64,000 nucleotides of DNA from Lingula anatina. Its lineage: Eukaryota; Brachiopoda; Lingulata; Lingulida; Lingulidae. A model generated the notes under the pieces. That model ran no database searches. It saw only the letters and a list, made by a program, of their open reading frames with translations, and was not told the origin of the DNA. How positions within the stretch are numbered: the stretch's first letter is position 1; every line of letters begins with the position of its first letter. The position numbers were made by a program, and so were the translations under genes. Where the stretch lies: the NCBI RefSeq assembly GCF_001039355.2, contig NW_019775785.1, positions 3,529 to 67,528 of the forward strand, in the 5' to 3' direction. Shown here in pieces: positions 54,101-64,000 of this stretch.

Positions 54101-56019
54101 GATCTTGATAGTGATTTTTGCTGCATGTGGTTTCTTTTGCAGCGCCAAACCAAGTGAAATGTTAGAAAATTTTTTCCATATATTTCAACTTTTAACAACT
54201 ACACAAGAAGGTGTGCCTGTCATAGGTTAGTGGGATTTCTGTAATTATTCTACTTACTTTATCTATTCTAGAGCAGATCTTCCAGTGATTAGTGTGTGTG
54301 AATTTCCCCTTTTTTAGCTTAAAAGACTTAAATAAATGTGTGTAAGTTTATTTAGACTGATCTGCAATAATGGGTGATTTATTATCTATGAAAACTGAGT
54401 TATATAAATGGGTTAATAAATTATTTTTAAAACTTTTATTAATTATTATTATCATTTCAATAAATCAAATTTTCGGAAAATTAACAGGTATAATACTACC
54501 AGTGTAATCAAATACTTTCATCTGCAGTTAGCCAGAGTGACTTCATAGTGGAGCCCATCATGAAGTTTTTAGTCCACCTTTGTGAGGATGAAATCATCAG
54601 TATCACTGGCCATGAGAACTCCATTGCATCAGCTATAAGTGTACTTAACACTGTCCTCACCTCATCTGAGGGCACCATTGCCTTACTTACAGAAGGTAAT
54701 TGATTAACACGAAAACATACATGTAGATCAACATATTTTCATTACCACAAACTTGTTTTGAATAGCAGAAACATCATAGAACAAAATACAGGAAATAGTT
54801 GCCTGATTACTTGAATAAAGTTTTTTTTTCATGTATTCTCTATTTATTTCCTAGTTATAAAGAAAATGTTAAAATTTAGTCTGCTATAAAAAAAGGACAA
54901 AAAGTACATTTAATTCCAAAGAAAAAGCAACATTTACATGCTTCCACCTCGGTTACCATATGCTTTTTGACAAGCTTTCAATGTATTTTTATTTTCCTGT
55001 GCAGATAAACAGCTAATGCGTTGCCTTCTTAAAGTGTTGGAGGCAGCCTGCTGCAAACTTAACAAAAATGCTCCCCCAAGACACAAGTCTACAGATCAAA
55101 GATCTGCCAGTATATCTGACAGCAAATCCTTGGAAATTATGCAAAATAAACAAAAGCAGCCAAACACAACAGACTCCGAAAAGACAGGAGATGAAGGCAC
55201 ACAATCTGACTCAGCTGAAAGTAATGCAACATCGAAAGAAACCAAAGTGACTTTCTCAAAACCACAAGAAGCAGAAGCTGGTGGAGATGCTGTGTTTGGA
55301 GAAGGGGGCAGAAATGGTACAGAGGAGATAAAATCTTCATCTCAAAATGATCTCAATCGCTCAGACAGTTATGATGAGGAGGCTACAAAGTTGTTATACT
55401 CAGTGCTGCAGGGCTTCTGTAGAGATGTGGTCTTGGCTTTGCATCAGGTGAATTTTTACGTATCTTGTTATAGTTTGTCATTGTTGTTTAAACATTCACA
55501 GCAGTTCTGTCCAGACTTGGTGTTAAATATATATTGCCCAGGAAAGCATTTTATGGAAAACTAACAGTATACTTATAGGTTTTGTTGGGATTAAAGGTAA
55601 ATGAAACCAAGCTTGGAATTGTATCACAATGGAAAGTTGTTAGGTGTCCTTATTCTGTATGCAATTTGATGATTTTCAACAACAATTAAACTTTAAACAT
55701 TTCAATCCAATGTGAAGTGATTATATACACATTTTGATTTAATATGTAGCTGGAAGACCCAGATGATGAAGATGAAGAGAACACAGAACCTGAGGAACTT
55801 ATCACTCCAAAATGTCTTGAGTACATGGAGACTTCATGTAGTAGGGACCGAATCAAGCATTTACTGAAAACGCTAAGAAAGGAGAAAAAAACTCAGTCTA
55901 ACGTCTCAGAAGATGATGGGGACGAGGATATAAATCATTTACAACTGTTTCAGGATGTTGCAGAGAGATATGATATGGAGAGGCTGAAGAGAATATACCA
56001 CGATGCATTGAGGACTTGA
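51161..56019 (+). CDS. SAAL1: SAAL1 (serum amyloid A-like 1, SPACIA1), 12 exons
   Basis: SAAL1 is a helical armadillo-like protein linked in mammals to cell proliferation in synovial and tumour cells; its molecular role is not settled. Exons: 51161-51170, 51863-51987, 52247-52363, 52568-52651, 52849-52928, 53192-53251, 53437-53549, 53805-53928, 54143-54225, 54528-54695, 55005-55447, 55750-56019. All phases close, giving 558 residues (about 474 in human, from memory). Family blocks include [48 protein letters not shown] and [17 protein letters not shown]. Exon 55005-55447 carries a Ser/Glu/Lys-rich disordered insert of about 100 residues that accounts for most of the extra length. The first coding exon has only ten bases (ATGGGAGAAA). 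The end, [14 protein letters not shown], resembles the human C-terminus. Confidence 0.92.
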
Positions 56020-57180
56020 ATGAAAATGACTTGTTATTTTGTAAAAAAATGACTGATATATTTGTTATTATATTTTTTATCCTGATAAGGACTGATAAAA
56101 CATTTTTTTCATGATGATTGATGAAGCAAGGAATGGATATGTATCTAAAGGAGGTCATTATAGCAGGAATGACAAAATCAGCTTCATTTACTGTCATCTT
56201 AAAGGGAACACTCATATAACATATTGTCTCTTGACAAGCATGGTGAAATATTTTTGTTGCTTTACCGAACAATTTGAAGGGGCTTTGTCATAGCAGTAAT
56301 ATGTTAATTAAAAATATGCAATGTGCTAGAAATCGAGCTTTTTTTTCTTTTTTTTTAGGATATAAAATGATTTGTGAGTTCTCCAATACGCAGTTATTTT
56401 AAAATGCTTGTAAAATATATGAAGAATTTTTAATAAGTGAAAACTGTAAAACTGGTACAATTTAAATTACAATTGGATAGAATACTGATACTTAAACTTT
56501 AAACTTTTTGTGGATCTGTTCTTAGTAACATGCCTGAAGATATGTATAACTTTGCACAGATTTGGTCATTTTAATCCAAGGTTTCTATTTAGTATATTTT
56601 AATATTGCTACAGACTTTAGTTACAGCTGAAACACATACTTGTTGTAATTGCAATAATAGATGACATCATTGTTTATTATCAAATAAGTATTTTGCTATA
56701 TATTTTCTTTGTATTAATTACAGTTTTGTATATATGGACAAAAATACAACAATGGATATGGTGAAGTATGGACAAGGGAAATCATCTGAGGAGGCCCAAA
56801 GTCTCGCTTAGTCTTACTTGGTGTAAAATCGAGTGAGATTTTGTGAGATTTGGGAGTGCAGTTAGAAATAATGGCAGACTAGGGAGTGTGGTGCAGCAAT
56901 GAATAAAATCTGACAGTTTATCCATTGATATTTTCTGTTTGTTTGTGCTGTCTAATGACAGTCTATTGCACAACAGTACAAATTCATGCTTTTTGTGTCA
57001 CTATTGCTTTTTAAGACAATGTAAATGGTACATACAGTTTCACTACCCTCTACCAGGGTGACAGATTGATTTTCCACAGATATGTCTATAGATAAATAGA
57101 CAGTCATTTGGCTCTGAGTAACCAATTCACTCGATTCAGCAAAAAATGCCCACAATAATAACTGCGGCCCTGGTAAGGGT

Positions 57181-57660
57181 ACAGTTTCACCCTTATCAGT
57201 AATATAATTCCACTCTGTGCAGATTTTTGCATATTTCCTAGTCTTATATTACGTCACACTGTTCCAACAGGCTCAAGTGATTTCCATTTCCATGACAAAC
57301 TTTTGTCAATATTTTATGAACATGAAAAGACATCAATTTGGAAATGTTTGTTTTTGTAGAGTACTGTTTACATCAGTCCCTTAACTTTTCTTCTCTGAAA
57401 TGCAGTATTTTTATACTTATTTACTAAAAAAAATTATATTGTATTATACCATTCCCCAAAATGTATTGATCCATGTCCCTTCATTTATTTATTTATTTAT
57501 TTTTGATTTAGCAGCATTTATACCAGGTAGTGTAACATTTTTCTTTGTCATGAAATTAAATATAACCGTGTGAAGGGGTTTGGTGTTACATATAAGAAAT
57601 AGTTATTTTAATGTATGCAACCCCCTTATTCTGTTAGCATAGGGCAGTAGGTGACAATTT
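57181..57660 (+). repeat. dispersed repeat, copy 1
   Basis: Shares ordered blocks with 58918-59125: acagtttca-ccttaycan-taa, ctctgtgcagatt-like sequence, acgtcacactgt-ccaacag-ctca-gtgatttcca, then wtgtcatgaaat-aaatataac-gtgtg and gttagcat-gggca. The other copy is in the same orientation but shorter. Confidence 0.65.
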
Positions 57661-58352
57661 CCTTTGTTGACTTATATAAAACCTTTTTAGAAATGCTACC
57701 AGCTCCTGTTTTTGATTATATGGCCACTAAAACTGTTGTCTAGTAACCTTTGTTATCATGGATAGTTGAAAAAAATTGGCATTTTATTTGAACATTATTA
57801 CCTGTCTGCATTGTTCAGAGGCATAATGTCATTGTTGGGAAATTGATTGACAGCTACGAGCCATTCAATCAGTATTTTGTGGAAATAGTTGGGTTTTCTG
57901 ATATGCAAGATAAGGTGGCATCTACTAGTACTTTTTATCACTGTAGGCTGGGCATTCTGTCAAGTGGGAAGAATTTGATGTGCAGTCCTTTGAAACACAC
58001 TACCTCATTAATAAGTATAGTTTGGTTTATTATCAGTGTGTCAAAAACACGCAAGTCAATACCTGACAAAACTGATTTTATCATACCTGTCCAACTGAAG
58101 TACCTGTGAAGGAGAGATTGTAAATTTACCGATAAGTATTTCCATTGGTTACTTGGGGAGTCACTGATCTGGATTTACCTTTTGTCAATCAGTGCAATGT
58201 TTCACGCTGTCCGATCAAAAGCATGTCAGACTTTTTTGCATTTTCTGTAGTCACCATTTCAGCTTTATTTTATTTCCACACATTCACGGAAATAAACTAC
58301 TATTACTTCTACTACTAGGCTAAATTAAAGTGTAGACAAAATACGAGGCGCT

Positions 58353-58418
58353 GAGCTTTACGCTAAATATTACCGAGTAGATAATTGGCGAGGTAATACA
58401 TGTATTTAGCGTAAATCT
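58353..58418. repeat. inverted repeat able to form a hairpin
   Basis: The left arm, gctttacgctaaatattacc, is mirrored by a right arm ending in atttagcgtaaa, with ggtaat inside. One arm has an acatgt insertion. The loop is short (about 15 bases). No element ends or gene association are visible. Confidence 0.55.
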
Positions 58419-58917
58419 CACAATCATTTTAAAACTCGTTACAATGTTGAAAAATAGGATAAATCACCGAACAACGATCGTGGCTCGGTACGATTTAGTT
58501 GTTAGTTGCTACTTCCTGTTTTTCACAAGGTTCTTAAAGGACTCTGAAACATCGTTATAATTGCAGCAGATGCCATAAAACACCAAATAATAATTAGATA
58601 TGGGCATATCAGATAACATGCATACAAAATTGCATATGACAACGATTTACAATCTCGCGGGACTGTTTTCCTTGACGTTCTTTGTTCCGCTGTTAAGTTT
58701 TCATATGTCCCATATTTCGAGAAGTATTCACTGCCCAAAATACCAAAAATAAAAAATTATCTTACCATGCCGTTGGAAACCCCGCTCTAGCTCTGTTCAT
58801 AAACCCTGACGCTCTAAATGACCAATTGCACTAAATAAGGGGATCCTATAGAATCGTGTACATGTAGATCCCTTGAATGTAGCAGAAAGTGGCGTGTTGA
58901 ACACTACAACAAGCACA

Positions 58918-59125
58918 TACAGTTTCATCCTTACCACTAATAAGTTAACTCAACCTCATGCAGATTCACGTCACACTGTATCAACAGCCTCAGGTGATTT
59001 CCAGCATTTGATAACTTTATGCCAAGTGCGCTCATATATTTCTCTGTCATAAAATGAAATATAACTGTGTGGTGGAGTTGCAAGCTCCCTCATAATATTC
59101 CGTTAGCATGGGGCATTTAATAAAA
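58918..59125 (+). repeat. dispersed repeat, copy 2
   Basis: The shorter member of the pair with 57181-57660. The blocks occur in the same order, but spacer sequence present in copy 1 is missing here. The pair could be two copies of one old transposable element. Confidence 0.65.
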
Positions 59126-60266
59126 GAAGCATTTTGCTTTGTAAACCTGCATAAGATATCGAAGCAGTTGTCATGCATTAAAAAAATTACTTAAGTAAAG
59201 TGCAAATAAGTGCGCCCAGCTCACCTTATCGAATGTAGTCCTATCACATTTTGAATAATGTTAAAAGTACAGTATCCAGGCGAGAATCGGTCCACTTCTT
59301 TAAATTCAAGTTGACCTTATTACAACAATGTATGCTTTACTTAGGGTGCATGTTTAGTTTATACTATACATGTCAGCTTTCAACATAGCAGATATTGTGT
59401 TATGATATAGTGGCAGGATGGTATGGTGGGCGGGGTGGCAGTCGCCCAGATTTCGATATTTTTGTGGAAAGAATTTTTGTGGGATCTTTATAAAGTGTTA
59501 GCCCTTTCCTTTCTCACGGTTTTTTCCTTCAGTTGGCATCTAGATAAGTACCTCATAACCTGCTTGTTAGTTTTACATGCAAGAATTTGCAGCTATACAG
59601 CGCACACCTGTAGTTGATAGTAGGCCTACTGTACTTGTACATCTTTTAAATATATAATTAAAAGGACTTTTGTCAAAAAAAAAAAACTACACTATCAATA
59701 TATCACGTTTTGCATGGTGCAGATGAAAAAAAAAAGAACTTTGATTTAATTAGGGAAATAAAAATATATATATGCTGACATTATAATATCGAACGAGATG
59801 GCACAGACCGGCTTTGAACAGGAACCTTCATCGCGTGAGGAAAACGTACCATTTACTATGACCAATCAGCGCGTAAGTCGCGGACAACGCCTTCGAGTTG
59901 TGTGCTTCCTTATTTAGTTGAATGCGTTCTCATATAAATTGTCTAAAAGGCATGATTTAAATAAGACAGGTTGACTTAACTTAACAGTTGCATTAAGTTG
60001 AATAAATCGTCAGAATATTCGAGCCAACTGATATGACTGAAGTCTGAACATCGAAGGTCGATTAACCCAAAAATCAACCAATAGGAGCTGCCCGATTAGT
60101 GGTGCGTCATCATTAGGCATAAACACACAGTACACCATAACATCAGCGGTGTGGAGGGTCTCTTGGAAGGGGAGACTTGGATCGCAAAGATTTATGACTT
60201 GGAATGTGTGAAGTATCCATATAACTGGGGTGATACAGAAGCAAAACTACCCAAGGGAGGTAGAAT

Positions 60267-63200
60267 ATGAATATCTCTTTTGCCGGTTGCGGTTTTTTAG
60301 GAATTTACCACGTTGGAGTTTCCAGTTGTCTCCGAGTGCATTCACCTCATCTGTTAGATGACCCTAACTTCAAATTACTAGGAGCAAGTGCTGGCGCTAT
60401 AGCTGCTGTTTGTTTGATTTCTGGGTGTCCTCTAGGTAAGTATGGATCTGAATACCGTGTCATTTCCCCCTAGATAAATCCCAGACGCTAGAAGTCTGAT
60501 AGTTGAAATATCTACTGTATATTGCGGTCACTTAATGTGCAACGTAGCAATTCGTGAGTCATATTATTAAAGTGAGATAATTGTACTTGTTACACAACGT
60601 CTGACCTTCACCTAGAGTTACTTTGGTTAGACGTTGTATTTTTTTAATTAGCTTCATTGCTTTTTTACTACTAAACTAGCAAGATCTGTGTTGTCAGGTG
60701 TGTTCCTGCAAATGTCAGTTTTCACTCTAACATTCACCAGGTCATTCAGTAAACACTACACATTAAGTTTGAAATCACATTAACGGGCACAACAGATTTA
60801 TGTTCAGATCGATTTTGCAATAACTGAGTGCAACTCTATACCATGTGTGGAGTCCCAGTCACAAACTGTCCAGACAGATCAGAAGTATCATGTTATCAAG
60901 GTGTTATGGATTGTTACATATTATGACTGCTTAGGTGCAGCAATCCTATAATTTGGTAGATATGTCACTGCATTCCAAGTCAAGGGACAGAAATGTATAA
61001 AGAACAAATGCTGTCTACAAATATTTAACTGCAGGTTATTTTTGTTTCAAACAAATAAGGGGAAATGTAGAAATGCAAATTATTATCAAGTTTCTGTTTC
61101 GAAGAAAAACTTGTAAGAAGTAGAAGTTTTTAGGCTCCTTGCCAACAAATGCACTCTTTTTTTTTATAGCTTTTTATGGACTTTGGACCTCAATGAAGTA
61201 CAATTGTGTCAGTCACATGTTTGGAGTATGCAAAAAACTTTAAAATACAGTATGAGAATGATTTGATAATATTTTACAGTGTTTCTTAACAGCATGAAAT
61301 GTAAGCATGAAATGAATTGTGCTTTAATTGCTTGCTGTAGCTAGGTTTCTACATGGAGTGCAGTGTAGGTAGATCGGGTTATATATCAAGGTCAAGTTCA
61401 AACAACCTATCTTGGATCATTCTAGACTTCTATTTATTTTGGCCATAATATAGATAATTCTTTAACAAATGAATTAGGTATTGATGATAAACAGTTTACT
61501 GCTAATACATTCTCTTCAGCCAAAAGAAATAGACTTCAGAAATACCTTCTAAGCTTATAAATGTAAAGCTGAATAAACCAAATGTCTAGTTGCATCCAGC
61601 ATAGATTTCATAAAAATAGTCTTTAGACCTATTCTAAGGGAATACTTTCCTTGTTCATTCTTGGGGGGATGTGCCGTATCATCCTTAAATAACCTTTTCA
61701 GCATCCTTAAATAACCTGTTCCTGTTTTGTTGACATAATTCAGGTCAATTGCAGCTAAAATTCAGGTTGAGTGCAGACTAACTGGTTTTTCTGAAGTTGG
61801 TAAAATTGGTTAATTAATTAAAAAGGTGTTACTTAAAATGATGCAGAATATCACTGACAAATTGAACAGTTCACACTGGCTCATGCTGTGGACAAAAAGT
61901 TCTGCCTTTCCACATGGCACAACATGTGGCAGTGAACTGTGATAGATTGATTACTCAACATATTGGTTGTATGACCTGATAACCCATGGCCCAGTAACCC
62001 AGCATTATGTTGTATATCACAATTGTAGGTGACATGATTTTATACAATTGACCCGCCCACACACACACACACACACACACACACGAAAGACAAAAATTGT
62101 CAAATTGCTCTGAGGTTATTTAATCTTTGCAAGGAGAGATTTGACCTTAGATACTCCCATATCAATTGTCAGAATAATCTGAATTTATGGGAAATATTTC
62201 CATGCAGAAGCAAGTTATTTGAAGGATTATTTAACTGAAAGTTATCGATGGTCTTTTCTTCTGTGCTATAATACTATATCATATGTTTGTTTTCAATGAT
62301 ATTCCAATCCATTTAGCTGTCCATAAGTGATAAAATTATAAAATTTTATATTACAGGAGAGTGCACCAATTATGTCCTTCGTGTAGCAACCAAAGCCAGA
62401 TCCAGATCTCTAGGGCCTTTGCATCCAAGTTTCAATATTGTCAAACTTTTACAAGATGGGCTCAATGAAATTCTGCCACCAAATGCGCATGAAATCTGCA
62501 CCAACAGAGTTTATATCTCTATGACAAGGGTTTCAGACAGAGCCAACATTATAGTGTCTCAGTATGATACAAAAGAGGACCTCATTCAGGTATGTTATCT
62601 ACTATGAAGTTATATTTAGGTTTGCAGGCACTGAAAAATGTCCTCTTACCTTTAACAGATTACAGACAACAACAACAAAAAAAATAAAATAAAATAAAGA
62701 ACTAGGAATAAAAATGTGGGCTGCTAAACCATGATTTGTCATTGCATTGATTGTAGAAATTTATTGGATACATGCAGCTGTTCATATTAACTTAAAATAG
62801 CATTGTGGTTAGTTTAGGTCATAAAACAGAAAATTCTAGGTAGACATGGTAAGGCAAAAGGCAAAATTATGGTCACTGGGTCATTTGAAAAAGTGCTTTA
62901 TCTAGAGGTCAAGTTGTTTTCAGGTGTGTTTTTCCTCTGGTCTATGCTTACATGTGGCACTGACTTGATAAATTGTTTTTCTTTGTGTGGCTCTCTGGCT
63001 GTCTGTCCTTACTAACTTAATTACCTAATGAGCGGCTGAATAGATTAAACTTAAGATATTTTCATTACACCTCTCTGGCCAATTACAAAGACATTTTATC
63101 TATTTTCTCACTAGCTAGTCTGTAATTTTATTTTAAACCACATGCTGGAAAACTTGGTCATGGCTGGTGGACTTGTATGTGAGTATCTAAAAGGAACTTG

Positions 63201-63869
63201 TGTGTATTGCTGAAGATATGAATCTCCATTCATTTAGGCCTTTGTATACTTACATACTGGCTTTTTATATACCTCTGGTCAAGTTGACTTAAACAAGATA
63301 TAGTGGGTCTGGTTCATACTTTTGAAACCACTCTTAGTGAAGATGATTAGGTCTTTTGATTTGTGGAAAAAAATTCTGTTGAAAGGGGAAGGGGGATCAA
63401 AGTAGGTATAAGGTTGTTAATCTCCACTTGCATGTGAAATAGTTATGTTTACTTATAAACTTATGATAAAATAATATATAGGACTGTAATCGCACAAAAA
63501 AATGGAAATTTGTTCAGACAGTGGATGTCATTGAAGTAATATGCTCCTTATTGTGAGTTTATTTTAATCACATGGTTTTCATTGTCACACAGAGTATTCT
63601 GTTGTCAAACATCATCTGTATGAATTCTTTGAAATATATTAATCAAATTTATAAATTCTTTCACCCATTCATTCATTAATTCAATATTTATTTATTTTAT
63701 GAGCATTTAATATATCTGAATCAAAACCACAGATGTCAATGAAAGACCATTATTTTAAACCAAAAAAAAAAAAAAGATAAAACACCACATTCTTATCTTT
63801 CAGGCTTTGCTTTGCAGTGCTCACATCCCTTTCTACTCTGGTTTACTGCCTCCAGCCTTTAAGGGAGTG
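60267..63869 (+). CDS. second PNPLA2/ATGL-like lipase (paralogue b), 5' three exons only
   Basis: Exons 60267-60435, 62357-62589 and 63804-63869 encode 156 residues and then run off the window. Lengths (169, 233 and 66 bases) and phases are identical to the first three exons of paralogue a. The patatin motifs are present: [11 protein letters not shown] at 7-17 and GASAG with Ser41. The catalytic Asp should be in the next, unseen exon. In exon 1, 12 of 57 residues differ from paralogue a; exon 3 differs by a single residue (LLPPAFKGV against LLPPSFKGV). It reads away from paralogue a with SAAL1 between them. No frame breaks are seen, so it is probably a functional lipase gene cut by the window edge. 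Confidence 0.9.
60436..62356. other. first intron of the second PNPLA2-like gene
   Basis: A 1.9-kb intron with a (CA)n run near its end and no coding signal that I can support. Confidence 0.6.
62058..62084. repeat. (CA)n microsatellite
   Basis: About 13 uninterrupted ca dinucleotides in the first intron of the second PNPLA2-like gene. Confidence 0.95.
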
Positions 63870-64000
63870 GTGAGTATTCTGGAGATTTTTTCTTCATGCC
63901 ACAAAATATACAGTTTTCATTCACTAATAATAAGATTCACTTATTTAAAAGTTTCCAATGCTATTGCATACTGTTCAATGGTTGAACTGCATACCAGATA

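Larger units (their letters stand above)
56020..60266. other. spacer between SAAL1 and the second PNPLA2-like gene
   Basis: About 4.2 kb, starting with the SAAL1 3' UTR (AATAAA matches near 56902). It contains a direct repeat pair (57181-57660 with 58918-59125) and an inverted repeat near 58353-58418. Open frames such as 57843-58109 have no splice or similarity support. The last 200 bases before 60267 presumably hold the promoter of the lipase. Confidence 0.55.

Noticed and set aside
57843-58109. An 88-codon open frame between SAAL1 and the second lipase
   Set aside because: No splice sites, promoter or family resemblance; it lies in repeat-bearing intergenic DNA.

Overview
This is nuclear DNA from an animal, almost certainly a marine invertebrate bilaterian. 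The genes are conserved metazoan genes split by many GT-AG introns. The DNA is AT-rich, with frequent microsatellites, homopolymer runs and small transposable elements. The motif tacatgta is common, which fits a mollusc, but a hemichordate or amphioxus cannot be excluded from sequence alone. All exon borders below come from splice sites, reading phase and remembered similarity to human proteins; no database search was run.

Layout from left to right: the 3' end of an unidentified + strand gene (to 1368); a long gene-free stretch; an intronless ANKUB1-like gene (+, 6563-8656); an orphan one-exon gene (+, 9409-10308) preceded by a cluster of CRE-like sites; TYW1 (-, 16 coding exons, 10726-16612); TFB1M (+, 5 coding exons, 17653-20101); BSDC1 (-, 9 exons, 22091-27745) with a very large internal charged-helix repeat; GTF3C3 (+, 28726-43572); a PNPLA2/ATGL-like lipase (-, 45394-50680); SAAL1 (+, 51161-56019); and the first three exons of a second PNPLA2-like lipase (+, from 60267, running off the window).

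Three gene pairs are head to head with short shared promoters: TYW1/TFB1M, BSDC1/GTF3C3 and PNPLA2-like/SAAL1. Three neighbours are tail to tail or nearly so: the orphan gene/TYW1, TFB1M/BSDC1 and GTF3C3/PNPLA2-like. The genes do not form one pathway. They cover tRNA wybutosine synthesis (TYW1), mitochondrial 12S rRNA dimethylation (TFB1M), RNA polymerase III initiation (GTF3C3), lipid-droplet lipolysis (the two PNPLA2-like genes) and less known roles (ANKUB1, BSDC1, SAAL1).

The most striking structure is in GTF3C3. Nine consecutive exons (1026 coding bases, exactly 342 codons) occur twice in tandem, 30809-34608 and 34740-39594, joined by a GC-rich stretch ending in an N. With only one block the protein is 882 residues, close to my recollection of the human length (886). 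The simplest reading is two haplotypes assembled one after the other. The two blocks act as a natural comparison of alleles: one carries a 337-bp TTAA-flanked MITE that the other lacks, and the other carries a roughly 950-bp foldback element and a roughly 460-bp extra segment. A separate 158-bp MITE with a 9-bp target duplication lies between TYW1 and TFB1M. I found no clearly new multi-gene system.
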